Positions 48,201-61,489 are shown, numbered from the stretch's first letter. The stretch is 64,000 bases of DNA from Lepturacanthus savala (GCA_030544235.1 CM060481.1:18094392-18158391), one strand, 5' to 3'. A program made the numbers and translations. The notes: generated by a model from the letters alone, not told the origin.

Positions 48201-49070
48201 AATGAGTCACATCTGATCTGGCAAGGCAAGTTGAGTATCAAATCCTGTCCCAAATCCGCCCCTCATTGTAATTGTTAGAAAGCTTTGACTGTGTTTATAC
48301 TCAATGACTAGTCTATTGTAATAAATCCTTGGAAAAACATTTGCTCTCTCTTTTTGAGGTTTAATTTACTGTGTAATTCTAGAGTTGCAGTTTGATGTGT
48401 TGATTATGTCATTTTTGTATGTAGATGTTGCTGTAAACTAACTACATAAACTGTGTTTATATGTATGAAATAACATTATATGGTATTGAATTGTGATGTG
48501 GTTTAATTTAAAGATTATTTTATGCATATTTGCCCTTTATAGATATTATATAATTGAGAAACAGGAGGTGAAAGATAAACTGTTTTGGATTTGAACCAGG
48601 AACATTGTGGTTTAGACAGTACAAAAGGTTTACGTTCCTTACCCTCTGGGCCACCATGGTGCCAAAACATTTCACAATCCATCTATCCCCTCGTTGCAAA
48701 TGAGTCTAATCTTCATGGACAATTGATAAAACCAGTTCCCTGTAAACACTTTTACATGTTGCCAAAAGTTGGTGCCAAATGGGAAGGAGAAGAGAAATTA
48801 TTTTACTAAAGTCAACCCTGCTTTGTTTCATTGAAAACATCAGGTTATGGGAATGGTGTAACTATTTCCCCCTGAATCTGCCATGTGATCAATAAATCAG
48901 GACAGAGCTGATTGTTATATAATATATTAAAGCTCACACGTGTCTTTGGTTTTATTGATTCTTTATTTTATGTAGAAAAAGACAAGTGCAATTACAACAT
49001 AGAAAAATATGTAAATCTTTTGTAGAAAAAAAAACAACACTTTCAGTTTATTTCCAAAGTGATTGTTACA

Positions 49071-49074
49071 CAAC

Positions 49075-49109
<35 letters not shown>

Positions 49110-49130
49110 CACACACTCACACATACACAG
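49071..49130. repeat. (CA)n microsatellite
   Basis: About 28 CA units with a few interruptions, downstream of the CCL25-like chemokine in its transcription direction. Confidence 0.95.
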
Positions 49131-49524
49131 GCATACTACAAATACATTTCAAAGCTGCCAAATAGTGGCTCTTTCCTAGCAGGCTCTATACATCACAGAG
49201 AAGTGGCTAGTATCATAGCAATGGCTCATATATGATTTTTATATAGTAGGAAATAACATGGACAGTATGGTGTGTTCATGTTATGGTGAAAGTGTATATC
49301 ATTTACATTCATTGTCAGTAACAAGAAAATACTTTACTGAGATGTAATCTGAGCTGATATATGATGCACGACGGAGTTGAAACAGATGTCTCCCCCTCTC
49401 CCATTCTTTTCTTCTTCTAGTGGTCTACAAAGACAAAAGTTTCATCATGAAGAATTTCCACAGCTTTCTATGGGACATTAAACTCATTGGGTAAGTATGT
49501 TTTGTAACTTTTTTTTTTTTTTAC

Positions 49525-51073
49525 CTAATTCTGCATTCTTTCACGCACAATCTCCATCTGATCCTGGACCCATTTGTCTTCAGGATTGGCACAGACGGTC
49601 CGTTGCTTCTTATGCGCGGGCTTCTTCTTCATCAGAAACCTACACATGTAAGTAATTATTATGTAACATATTTAATTATGCTCATTTCAAAATGCTGCTC
49701 AAAATTCGGAATAATTACTTCACCCTAAGTAAGCAGGTCATTTATTTTCCCATTAATTTGCCAAATCATTATAGTGGAAAGTTTCCACAATGTAGTTGCT
49801 TCATGAAAGAAAACAAAATGCTCAGTAAAAGCCAAAAGAAAAAAGACTTTTGATTTTTTTGTTATACTCACACAACAGCGCGAATGTTGCAATCACCATC
49901 TGTTTCCTGCATCCTGTAACTCTCGATGTTTCTCTTTACATTTGCTTTCATTCCTCGTACATAGCCAAGGCAGCAGTTGCCATAGGAGCCTGCAGGGAAA
50001 TATAGAGTTGAGTTGGAAGAGGATAAACTTTCCCACATAATCATCTTGCAGAGAAATTGAGCAATCGCTCTGTATTATTTAGAGAGAAAAATTGTTTTTT
50101 CTGTCCCTGGTTAACATTTGTAAACTCTTTCATATGCATGCGATTATCATTCACAGTCCTATGAACCAGAAATGTTGTGAATAACATGTTTTGTTTTAAT
50201 TTTCAGTCCTGACAATATCACAAATTTGTAATTTGACTATTAATGGAAAAAAACATCATCTCTATAATGAAATTATCAATCATTCTTTGTTTTTTTTTCC
50301 AGAGAAAACCATTGATGATGTGATTTTAAGATTTGAAGAGATACAGGGACAAGGGATATCTGTTATTTAATAAAGATGTTGTTAATTTCATATAATTTAG
50401 TTGATGTCAATTCAAACAGTATTGGATTAAAAGGTCCAGTGATTATCAAAGAATGGATGAAAGACTATTGTTTGCACAGCTTGATCCACTTTAACAATTA
50501 CACTGATATATTAGTGTGGTGAGTTACTGGTGTACCAACACAACACATACACAGTTATAGCAGTAGTTTCTAACATTCCCATTTGTGTTATATTATGGTG
50601 ATGGGAAATGTCTACTGTCACATCAGTTCATCAAAGTTGTTTATAATAGCAAGCCCTGATTAATTACCAGGGTAAAGAAGGGATTTAGTAACAATATAAA
50701 ATGAATGTAGTATGAAATACAGCCGTAGTCATTCTACTGCAAGACCACACACATTCTTCAGAAATACTCCACTAAAACTGCATTAATATTTTTAGACTTT
50801 AGCTAATAATGAAAAATACTACAATACTGGGCTGTTGCCAAAGAATGCATTATTTAATCCATGTGCAGTCTAATTAAAAAGTCTCTGTATGTTTGCATAA
50901 TGTGTGTATATTTTTAAATAAATGTAGAACCTGCCATATGACATAAGATAATAAAAAAAAACAAATTAAAATGTGTTAAAATATCACACTTCTGGTGTGT
51001 TCCACTTACCTTGTGCTCCGCCCAGGCACATGCAGGTGAAGAGCATAAGAAAGAAAATAGCTTGGAACTTCAT
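49525..51073 (-). CDS. ccl25: CC chemokine, CCL25-like
   Basis: Secreted chemoattractant acting on a chemokine receptor. In mammals CCL25 guides thymocytes and gut lymphocytes through CCR9. Exons on the minus strand: 51073-51010, 49989-49872, 49639-49525, giving 98 residues. All introns are GT-AG, with phases 1 and 2 as is usual for CC chemokines. Signal peptide is residues 1-20 (MKFQAIFFLMLFTCMCLGGA). The mature start QGSYGNCCLGYV resembles CCL25. Cysteines are C27-C28, C55 and C77. The motif YRMQETDGDCNIRAVVF precedes a lysine-rich loop (KKKPAHKKQR) that lengthens the C3-C4 spacing to 22 residues. VCANPEDKWVQ is typical of the family end. The 51-kb first exon is followed by a 1-kb intron. 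CCL20, CCL21 and CCL28 families share parts of these motifs, so the subfamily needs a tree. Confidence 0.85.
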
Positions 51074-52914
51074 GGTTGTTGCTGCTGTTGTTCCTCGTGT
51101 GTTTCCTGCTGCACAGAAACAGAATGAGTTAAAGGGCACAGCAAAGCTCTCTTATAAATGTTTCCCTATCTATAAAATGTTTTCCATCACAAATCCTTGC
51201 GCTTGTAAATTGCATTTTATCTCTGATTTAAGTGTTGAAATCATTTCCAGCTGTGCCCAGCTGTTTCATCTCGAGCAGGTTGAGTGTTGTTTGATGGAAA
51301 CCAAATGAGTGTGTGGAGAGTTATGGCAGACTCCCTCTCTGCACTTATGCCAAACTCTACTTGGAGCACGTAATCATCTTTCCTAATCTGGATTTTAAAA
51401 ATCACCAAGAGGGGAACGTTGCAGAAGCATGCAGAGAAAACGTACCTGCTCACGTATCAGTGTTTCCAAAGATGTCCTGTGCAGGAAGATGTTTGTCCTT
51501 GTCCAGTCCTGATCCTCGTGGCTCTGAACTCTTTATAGTGCAGTAATCTGCCCTCCCCCCACTAAAGAACTCCATCCTTTGCCACACCTCCTCTAAAACG
51601 TCATTCACATTTTACAGTTGCTTAGGACAGTTGCTTATCCAGAGAAAGATAACATCTTTTTTTTTTACTTCTCTTCTAGTCCTATTATTTATGTCAGCTG
51701 GTACTATTTAACTCCCAAAAGGAGGAAATTTAATGTAAATGCAATGCGATAATAATAATATAAGCAAAAAAATCTTATCAGATCTACACCCTGGGACAAA
51801 ATCTTAACAAATGAGGGTTTCATGGTGTCAGTTTAGGGGTCATAGAAATTAAAAGGTTTTAGGATTACAGACAGTGAAACTGAGGTGAGGTGAAATCTAT
51901 AAATCTGGGTGAACTAAGACCAAAACAATATTCAAAACCTGTCTCAAGATCTGTATAATCTCTGAGCTAACAAAAACGGGAAAAAAAGGAAATTGCATTA
52001 TACACAAAGTCTAAACAATTTACAGTGTAGAACAAAATGTCAGCATGGCTACGACTCAGAAAAAACAAGCACAGGTTAACTTGGCTGACCAGTCCAACAC
52101 ACAAGACTCACAAAGCATTAGAACAATAAAGGCCTTGTACCCTCTGTGCAGACATTTATTTATCAATGAGCTATGAAATCAGCTACAGCTATGATGACTG
52201 TGGACCAGGCCAACACAAACAACGTGACAATCCAGGGAATAAGTTTCTTTCAGAAGATTTAGAGAATGAAGATGAATAGCAACTAACGAGATGGGTTTCT
52301 GCGCACCCTCATCACAGTAAAACACATGCGTCACAGGGAAATTTCCATTAGATTGAATATAAACACAAATAGAATAATTCTCTCACCCCTGATATACAGG
52401 AAATAAACTAGAATAAATTGAAAACTGATAGTTAAGCTACTGAGAATTTTGTATTATTTTTTTTACCCTATTGATATATAGTGTATTGGTGGCTTCCTTT
52501 GCTAAGTCAGATTTTGATATAATTTTAATATGTTGTTTTGCAACATTAACTAAAAACTTTTGTTGTCTTTTTTATAAGGTTAGGTATTTTTCCCTCAAAT
52601 ATTGACCTGTCTCTTCATCAGCTTTCCACTCACTTTGGTTTGTCCAACCATAAACCTCTGATACTTAAGTATCTTAAGTATCTTGCATGGTTTTTGCTCA
52701 TGGGAACCTGACTTTGCTGTAGAACCTGCCACCTATCTGCTTCCAGCCTGCCCGCACCAACCTAAACTTGCCTGTCTGCTCTCAGCCTGTTCACACCTGT
52801 CTCTGCCTAGACCTTCCTCTTTATTCCTTACCCTGATTTAAAATAAAGCCTCACTGTTCGTGCTACACAACCTGTTACCTGCACCAGAGTCTCCCTGTGT
52901 TCCCAACAAGCTTT

Positions 52915-53220
52915 AAGACGCCCTCCATCCATTTTTCTACTAGTCTGCTGGAGCCAATCCCAGTGTAATTTAGATGAGAGGCAGGTCACCAGGCTACAGG
53001 GGTAGCTCTGTTGTCTCACAGCAAGAAGGTCCGAAAACATACTTAAGATTAACCTAAGCATGTTTTTAGACCAAAAGGGGGAAGCTGGAAATCCCAGAGA
53101 AAAACAGACACAGGAAGGACATGCACACTCCAGGTTGGGATCTTTTTGTGTCCTTGAACCTGGGACCTTCTTGCTGTGAGACCACAGTGCTACCCACTGA
53201 CTCATCATGCCGCCCGCTTT
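52915..53220 (-). mobile_element. SINE-like element with tRNA-type head
   Basis: Read on the minus strand it begins GGCGGCATGATGAGTCAGTG and continues CTCACAGCAAGAAGGTCCCA, GGTTCAAGG, which is the tRNA-type head of a common fish SINE. It ends in GGGATTGGCTCCAGCAGACT and an ATGGATGG tail. The head phrase appears a second time inverted inside the element (near 53.01-53.03 kb). It explains the 180-codon minus-strand frame, which is not a gene. Confidence 0.7.
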
Positions 53221-53930
53221 AAGATATCGAAGCTTCAAAATTATGTGTATGTTGGAAAGGACAAGTGAAGTCTGGCTATAAAACGTAAATATGAAACAAA
53301 AACATCTGTGGGTATATTCTACATTATGTAGGATTTCAAAACAATAAGTTTTATTCAAGTCAATATTCAAAGTTGCTCAACTGAATTATCATTCTTTTGT
53401 TGTTCCTCGTTTTTAAAAGTCCTTACAGATGTACATACACAAGTGATATAGTGACATGTTTGTTGCAAGATGAGATGAGGTGAAAGCAGTAAAAAAAAGA
53501 AATCAAGCTTCATTGTCAGTTCTTTTAAACAAGTAAAAACATGTGTGTGACTGTGTTAACAACCATAATCTCACGTGAGATTGTTTAACTGTGTGTGTCA
53601 TTGGTAAAACGCTTAACACCAAACGATCCTACATTGAGGAAAAGAAAAGTATGACAGTTCTTGAAGAAATATGTTCTTAAAAAAAAAAAAAAAGGATTCA
53701 TACTCTTCTGCTCCCACGCTCTCGTGCTCATTTCACCCCCCACGACAATTTGATTGCTTCCAAATGTTCATTTTAACTGGTGATGCTCTCTGAAACGTAA
53801 GTACTGAGCAGAGTTGTAGAGTTACAAATTCCTTTTAATTAGTGCGTCTAACAAATGACAGATGTTGGTTAGATGTAGGTAAGATATGTGGATATTTTAT
53901 AGATTCATATTAATTATAGTATATGGACAA

Positions 53931-54260
53931 AAGTATGTATATATACCTGAAATTTTCACATATAGGTCATGTCATGTCATGATAAAACCATGCTGACTAA
54001 TATGTTGCTTTATCAGCTTTAATTCCTCTGGGAAAGGTTTATGATTTTGGAACCTGACTGCGGGAATTTCCTGTCATCTTAGCAACAATAGCTTTAGTGT
54101 CATGGGGAACTTGCGTTGAGTGATAAGACCTGGCTCGTAGTTGGCCTAAGTCCCAAAAGTGGGTTAAGGTCAAGACTGTGCAGACCGGTTAAGTTACTCA
54201 ACACCAAACAAATGGAAAACACTTTCTTTTATTGACCTTGCATTGTGCAAAGGGTCAACG
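53931..54260 (+). repeat. Degenerate DNA-transposon-like repeat
   Basis: The start TATATGGACAAAAGTATGTA and the blocks CTCTGGGAAAGGTTTATGA, TGCGGGAATTTCCTG and AAGACCTGGCTCGTAGTTGG follow the order of a widespread fish repeat recalled from memory. The copy is strongly diverged and non-coding. Confidence 0.6.
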
Positions 54261-55077
54261 ACCACTTCCTCAGAATAAAACAAACACAATAATGGAAAAG
54301 TACCCATACGTCGATTCTTCTTTTGTTTTAACTAAGATGTGATCAGTAAAGTGTTTAATTATCTGATTGATGATTTGTCTATGTCTGCCTCATCTTTTCT
54401 GTCTTTGGTGTGGATTTTAAATGTTGGATTTGTTTTTTGGCCATTGAATTGCCACAGCTTTAGTGACTGTCCTTGGCAGTTGCTTCACAAAAAAATGTGA
54501 AGCCACTGCAAACAATCAGAAGCTACTGCTCCTTTGTTGTTGGCTGCAGAACCTCAAGATATCCTGCCTGTGGCCTGACAAGCGAGGGCAGTGACCATTA
54601 GTTCATGAGTCCAGTGCAACATTGTTTATATCACAGGAAGCTGCTACTAAGCACGAAAATACATTACTCTTGTATGCCCAGATTATTTATTTTAATTCCC
54701 AGAAACATTTTTTTTTGCTGTATATCCTTAAGCATGGCTCCTAGAGTCATAGAGGTCACTGCATTACCCAGTGTGAACCATACTCCCATGGAGCCATGGT
54801 TTGATGAGTGATTCCTAGTGTACGACACAGTCATACATTTTGGGAAATGTGAAATTCCTGAGTCCCTCTCTTCCTCTCCTCTTTCATTCACAATGAGTGT
54901 CTGATGTCTCCATAGTGTGTGTAAAAATATTAGTCTTGACTTTAAAAAAAGGAGGAAACCTCATGACCAAATACAACAAAAAAAAGAAACAGCATAACAA
55001 AATTCAATCCCATTCCCAGCACTCATGGAGGTTTGCATGGACTGACAAATTCATTAATCCATTAAAACATACACCAA

Positions 55078-55081
<4 letters not shown>

Positions 55082-55150
<69 letters not shown>
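55082..55150. repeat. (TA)n microsatellite
   Basis: About 34 TA units. It lies directly upstream of the duplicated CT/TA segment. Confidence 0.97.
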
Positions 55151-55154
<4 letters not shown>

Positions 55155-55170
55155 TAAATAGTCATGAAAA

Positions 55171-55210
55171 TAAAGAAAACACATGAGAAGGTGTGTCCAA
55201 ACTATACTCT

Positions 55211-55302
<92 letters not shown>

Positions 55303-55418
55303 GAATATATCATATCAGAAAAAATTAAGAAATATTGTTGCCTGTTGCCAATGAGGACATTAGGGGTTAATGTTATTGTAAAGAAAACACATGAGAAGGT
55401 GTGTCCAAACTATACTCT

Positions 55419-55504
<86 letters not shown>

Positions 55505-55580
55505 GAATATATCATATCAGAAAAAATTAAGAAATATTGTTGCCTGTTGCCAATGAGGACATTAGGGGTTAATGTTATTG
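55171..55580. repeat. Tandem duplication of a 208-bp unit with (CT)n(TA)n core
   Basis: The segment from TAAAGAAAACACATGAG at 55171 to TTAATGTTATTG near 55377 is repeated almost exactly from 55379 to about 55580. The flanks outside the microsatellite core are identical as far as read. The copies differ in the CT and TA run lengths. Confidence 0.9.
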
Positions 55581-56534
55581 TTATGTTTTTATTATTATTA
55601 TATTTTTATTTTTATTATTATTTTATTTTTATTATTTTTATTATTATATTTATGTTTGTTGTAATTTTGTCATGTTCACTGTCTCAGCCCTGAACGCACT
55701 CTACATAGCGGCCAGTCAGTGACACCGTGCGGCGGATTGGTGGAACTGCAACTGTCCTTTTTTTTAATTTATTTTTTATTTTTTTTATATTATTCGTTAA
55801 AAAATTACAGTGTGGCCCCAGTCCTCCAGAATTACATGTTATGGTATTCAATTTTAAAATACATGTATTTATTATATTTATTCTGTATGTATTAGCTACG
55901 TGTACCAATCATAAAAACATTGCTTCCGTTGAAGCCACCGTTTTTTTCTTTCTTTCAGCTTAATATTGCGTATTTTCTCAATAAAAAAGTGTGTTTCATC
56001 TCGCGTGCGCCTGAATTTCTCTCAACAGGAACAGCTGAAACTCAATACTCGACAGCTGAAGCGGGATTTTGCTTGAAATTAAAGGCACACGTGAGATAAA
56101 CGTTTTATTGGAAACGAATACACCGTAAACTCGTCTAACAACAGTGGCTTTACGTTAATCAATGATATTTTACGATTGTTAAATGGAGGAAAGGGTAGGG
56201 GCTAAATGTAAAGCGCCCCTGTCTGTTTGTTTACTGGTTATTATGGAACTGTCCAGAACTTCTATATGATCCCGACCGGGTTTTACGGCGCACACACCGA
56301 CACCTTCCAATGGGCGTAAACCGACCGGCTTCCACCAAACAGAAAGTCAGTCAACATTGAGTGCAAGTCATCCTGACTAACTACATCTTTACTCTGATCA
56401 GCAGCTGCTGTCTGTTGCCTGCTGGCCTGTAGTCACAGTAGCTGTCAGTAAACGGGGTTAAACTCTCCTTTCTGCCACATTTCTGTGGTTTCACGCGCCG
56501 CTAAGCTACGTTAGCTTGCTACCGAAAAAAGCAC

Positions 56535-59500
56535 ATGGATCCTCAAAACAACACGAACCCTCAAGCGAAGATGTTGCTGAACCACGCCAAGACTCTCCGG
56601 CTTCACACCGGGAACTTGGTCAACCGAAGTCGGCTGAAAAAGAAGTGTCCGTGCTCACCTAGCGAGGAGGTAAAGTTAAAAACAAAGCTGTTGCTGTAGC
56701 TCATTAGCTTAGTTAGCATTCAGGCTACTTGGCTAAATATTAAAGCAGCTATGATAGGAGTGCTAGTGTTTGTAACCTTGGTAATAAGGGCGGTATTAGC
56801 ATAATAGTGTTCGAAGCTGAAGCGTTTTAGGTTGTTACCGTCGAACTCCATGTTTTACAGGAGTAGCTAAAGTGTCTTATTGTCATGTGTATGCGCTGAT
56901 CCCAATGGAAAGTTATGTTATGACTTTTATGATCCAGTCTGAGGTGAATGCTTTACAGATATGCTACATATCAACATGTTGATTAATGATTCCCGCAGGC
57001 TGCTCACTAGAAACACCTGGAAAGTTCCAGCATGTGATCTACACCTGCAGCCAGGTGTAGACAGTGTACACATTTAACACCTCAAATACAAATCTATTAA
57101 GATGAGATTTAGTGTTGCAACTACTCATAATATTTACCATTAATGAACCTTTATGTTTGCTAATCTTTGAGCCTATGAACTTCCAGAAATGAATGTTGAG
57201 GTCTTAAATCATTATCTTTTAATCCAAAGGTGTTAAGATAGTGTGACAGTAATATAAACCAGAGAAGGGCAGAAAATCCTCACAGAAATCTGTTTGTTTT
57301 GATCAATCAATTACTTTTATAATCAAAAAAAAGTTTCTTATACCTGACTAATTACCACAAAAAATATGTATATAGAGTTGTGGTGGAGATTATTTCTAAA
57401 GGGTTAGACTTTAATAAATATAATATAAATATTAGTGTTAGAGTTAAAAGTTAAAACACTTCTAAGGGCCCAGCACTAATATTATTAATAATTATAATAA
57501 TAATTATTATTAATTAATTGGCTTTTGTAGGTTTTTGCCTAAATTGTAATCTTTTATTTTGATAGTAGGTACTAGATTATGGAAAAAATTGATTAGTTTG
57601 GACAGTATTGAAAGGTTATTTTTTTATTTACACAATGCATTTCATGCATTCAGCATGAGTGACTGTGTGCTTTTGTTTTGTTAAACAGGTTTTTTGTGTT
57701 GTCACATAGATTTTTACCTTAATCTTGCACGTTATGTTGCTATCTCACTCTCTTTAGTAAATTATTTAAAGAAAAATGTCAAAAACTGTTTCGACTTGAT
57801 TTTCTGAGTTTGGAGTTAGATTGGAGATTGACATGCAAATCAAAATCGCAATCCAAATTCAATTAATGGCGCAGGCTTACGTAATAGTAATCATGTGTCA
57901 GAATATGATGCTACTTAATAATGTCAGTGCTCAGTATTTATAACACAACCCGACTCTGCACATTGTTTACAACACAGTGTTGGTGGAATATCATATCACA
58001 GCTGCCCAGATGCTGGTGTGGAGCCTGCTGAGAATAAAAAGCTCTTGAACTGCCTCCGTCACATGTCTTTGATAACTGAACTGGAACTGTATCCCAGATC
58101 TTAATTTAACTTGATGTCTCTCTGTGTGACATTTCAGCTTCAAGACTGCATTCAAGCCACACTGAGCGACTGGTTTTCCACGACAAAACCGCCATCTGAG
58201 GTGGGGAGGCTTTTACGGTTTCCTGAGTGTTTTCTTGTAGCTACTGCATGTGAGACAGTAGGTTAATGTAAGTCTCTCCTACACCGCAACACAGGTTTTT
58301 TTGACTCTGGGAAGTGAACAATAGTATTTGCATTGACAGCTGCTTGCGGTCCAGCAGTATGTGAATACGTTGCACGATAACGTGCCACGGCGCTGTTGGG
58401 AAACAGGATTCCAGTGCTTGAAAAAATAAAGTAACTGTCGTGATGGACATCAAAGGATGCCTCTAGGCTTACTGAACAGAAGCTGTCATGATGAATGTTC
58501 ATGCAATGCTGGCTGTCAAAGGCACCGTTCCAAATGTGCGTCTGTCTGTTGGTATGGGTGGGGGCGGGGGCACAGAAACATTGTTCGGGAAGTTTTAATC
58601 ATTGAATATCACCTTAACTGTGCTAGGATTTCTGGATACCAACATTCATTGAATAATCTGTTTTTGTCCAACTAACATGCTGTGAAAGTATGGAACTTGA
58701 GATTAAAAAAGGTTCCAGCCGCTGTTGGAACACACCCTTGCTTTGCCTGTTTCTGCTGGGCTCAGCTAATCTGCTGCAGCTTTTATCACCACACCCACTG
58801 GATTCAAATGGGGCTGGGGGAGGTTTAAATGGCTGAACTATGTTGTCTTGAATACCTGCAGAACCATATAACATTTCCATACAGCTCAAATCTGGATTGA
58901 ACTGACAGCAGCACAATGTTATAAATGCGCATAGGGAAAAAAATGCATTATATGCTCTTACTTATTAGGAGGATTGTAAAAAATACACCATAAAATCAGT
59001 AATATATTTTGGAGTAGCATAGGGAGGAAGAGGTTAAAACCCTTCATACAGCCATAATCAGACCAGTGATTTCTCCCTATGTTTTGACAATTTTAAAACC
59101 TGGATCATTTTTACACATGTAAGTAAATACGTTTTCAATTGGTATTAACTTGTTGTGTTGTCATTTCTATGCTTGAAATTAAATTGGTGTTAAGAAGAAA
59201 GTTTGTGCAAAAGTCCCCCTCAAACTCATGATTGTTATTCATAAATAAAGCTGCAACTGCAAACCAACTGTTAAAATCCATCATTTATTCAGCCTTTTTT
59301 TTTTTTTTTTTTACAGCAGTGTGCTTTATATGTTCTTCTCATAAATACGAGTGCCAAATATTGTGGCTCTTTCATAAACGTAACAAAGCCTGAAGGAATA
59401 TTGACATAACCTGACAATTATATCTAAATGATCAAAAGCCAACCCTAAAACGTATAATTCAAATCAGCAATCTTAGACTATTACTCATAAATCAAGTTAG

Positions 59501-61487
59501 ACTGACATTAAATACAGTGCTTTTCTCGTTATGTAGGACCTTCCAGATACGTTGGACTGCTCCATCCCGCAGGCAACAGATGCCATCACACCTGAAGAGA
59601 GGGAAGAGCTGAAGGTGTCAGGTGAAGAACTGAAAGAGCTTTGATAGACGGACGCCTGTGGACAAACCGGATTGTTTTCTTTTATCTTTTGTCAAGATCA
59701 ATACGCACCAGAACACAATTGTCAACCTCAATGTTAGGCGTGTGATTAAGCAGCTGCCAGTAAAACCACCTTACTGTAATGCATGAGAACATCTGCCAAA
59801 TCTCCGCCTCCAGGAGTGATTTACTGTACAGTTAATGAGTGTAGCTGTGGATGGAAAAGATGAACACTGCCTAAGGAAAAAGCTAGAATGCTACACATTC
59901 TAATTGAAAGATGTCAAGGTCTCACCTTGACATCTTTCAATTAGAATGTGTAGCAAGCAAATGAAAGTGTAGCAAGCAAATGAAAGTCATTCGTGAAGAA
60001 AATCACCCAATTCAGTGGGCAAACAAATGGCCAGTGTCTGGAATCTGTCTGGTTTTCAACATGTAGTAAGGCAGGAGGGGACACTTTTTGTCTTTAGTTG
60101 TTTTCATGCTTTCCCATTGGTTAAACATCCTGAAACTTCTTTTACCATATTTTAGTAAATAAATAAGCAGTAGTAAATTAGTAATGGGTACCCACAATTC
60201 AAGTGAAAACGTGCGAAACAAGTGCAGTATGACGACATGTCAATGTATGTCCTTTTGATTTTGCAGCCAAGTTGTTCCTGTGTGAGTCGGGCCAGTCCTC
60301 TATCAGAGATGCAGTTGAGATGGGTAAGTCTCTCGTCCCTGCAGAAAAACCTTCAAAATAACTGAATAACTGAAATGAACCGTAAATCTCAGGTTCTCAA
60401 AGATAAACTGATCTCTATTGGTGATAGTGTCTCGTTTTCCTCTCATCCCCAGCCTGTCAGACTCTGGCAGTGTCCCAACTCGACTCTGTTATCATAGCAC
60501 CACCTGGACCCCTGGAAGGTGACGGCCAAACCTTGGCCCACCTTCAGCCGGTCTGGGAGGAGCTGGAGGCTCTGGTCAAGAGCCAGAGGATTGCAGCTAT
60601 TGGCACCTCGGACCTGGACAAAGATCTGCTGGAACTGCTCTACAACTGGGCTCAGGTGAGTGGAAATCTTGTGTATGCGAACTGTAAAGACAACTCGTAT
60701 ATTAACTTTTGGTACTTTTGCAGATTTGAGCCTGTCAATGAGCACATACCCTCTCTTGAACTAGGTGAAGCCCAGTAGTAACCAGGTCAACCTGGCCTCC
60801 TGCTGTGTGATGCCTCCGGACCTGACCGCCTTCGCTAAGGAGTTTGACATCCAGCTGCTCACACACAATGACCCCAAAGGTGAACGTCATTTTCTTTTTT
60901 TTCTGCAGGTTCTATTTAATTTGCATTTTATTTCACGCTTTCTCCTGTTATTAACAAACAAGAAAATCGTTAAGTTTCTAGATGCCAAACCTCCTGAATC
61001 ACTCATGAAAGGATAACATATTTGTATCTGTATATTTCTCTTTTTGACAATTAATTAATTACTTGATATACTCATAGATTTGGGCAGCATGACCAAAAAT
61101 TGATATCATGGTATTTTTTAAAAATTATATCAGCATCACGATACATGTAGAGTATTTGTTTTCCATGCATGATGAGGTGCAGAGAATTACTGTAATAAAT
61201 TGGCTTAGAATTGCTTTTCTTGTCATAGGCAGTGTATCGTGCATCTTGCATAGTATCATCTGCATACTGTCATTCACATGTATCTCTCTTCTCTCTCGGC
61301 CTCATGTTCCCATCCAGAGCTGATGTCTGCAGCCACATTCCAGGAGGCGGTGCAGGAGGGAACACAGGACCTGAACATCGCAGACTGGAGGCTCGAGTGG
61401 GTCCTGCGCTACTCCATCATCGTCAAGAGCAGGGGCATCATCAGGGCTAAGGGCTACCTCCTCAGTGCTAGGAAGACGAGCCCCTAG
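56535..61487 (+). CDS. gclm: Glutamate-cysteine ligase regulatory (modifier) subunit
   Basis: Regulatory subunit of the rate-limiting enzyme of glutathione synthesis. It binds the catalytic subunit GCLC in the cytosol, improving glutamate affinity and easing glutathione feedback inhibition. Exons 56535-56669, 58138-58200, 59537-59621, 60267-60323, 60453-60655, 60765-60879 and 61318-61487 give 275 residues; human has 274. All introns are GT-AG. The chain starts MDPQNNTNPQAKMLLNHAK and keeps the family phrase GNLVNRSRLKKKCPCSPSEE. The aldo-keto-reductase-like core includes QLDSVIIAPP, LQPVWEELEALVKS, IAAIGTSDLDKDLLELLYNW, VNLASCCVMPPDLTAFAKEF and DIQLLTHNDPKE. It ends with LRYSIIVKSRGIIRAKGYLL. 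The last ten residues (SARKTSP end) are variable. The start ATG is the first in a GC-richer 5' region. Intron 3 contains a long hairpin. The vertebrate family is induced through Nrf2 and antioxidant response elements, but I found no clear element in the 500 bp upstream. Confidence 0.97.
59890..59954. repeat. Perfect 31-bp inverted repeat in gclm intron 3
   Basis: Positions 59890-59920 and 59924-59954 are exact reverse complements separated by CTC. Followed by two direct copies of GTGTAGCAAGCAAATGAAA-like sequence (59949-59987). The transcript of either strand would fold into a stem of 31 perfect pairs. Confidence 0.95.
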
Positions 61488-61489
61488 CA

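Larger units (their letters stand above)
44480..49500. other. nim1k 3' region and intergenic DNA
   Basis: The nim1k 3' UTR probably ends at an AATAAA near 45.01 or 45.33 kb. The rest is AT-rich, with a SINE/LINE-tail repeat at 45.07-45.29 kb and a CA microsatellite at 49.07 kb. A GC-richer block at 47.15-47.35 kb (GGCCATGAACGGAGCAAAG, GAGGCTAGGCTAGCTGTG) may be a repeat or part of an unknown transcript. No coding exon is recognised. Confidence 0.5.
51080..56400. other. Intergenic region rich in repeats
   Basis: No coding exon is recognised. It holds a fragment with GTGTCAGTTTAGGGGTC near 51.83 kb (also at 37.18 kb), a SINE on the minus strand (52.92-53.22 kb), a decayed DNA-transposon-like repeat (53.93-54.26 kb), TA and CT microsatellites and a 208-bp tandem duplication (55.17-55.58 kb). 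Confidence 0.55.

Noticed and set aside
52828..53370. 180-codon minus-strand open frame
   Set aside because: Most of it is a SINE-type repeat, and the translated phrase around GGMMSQWVALWSHSKKVPG is the tRNA-like head read as protein.
56000..56534. Antioxidant response element upstream of gclm
   Set aside because: I looked for TGACnnnGC in both orientations and saw only near-misses (for example TGACTTGCA in reverse near 56.36 kb), so I do not claim one.
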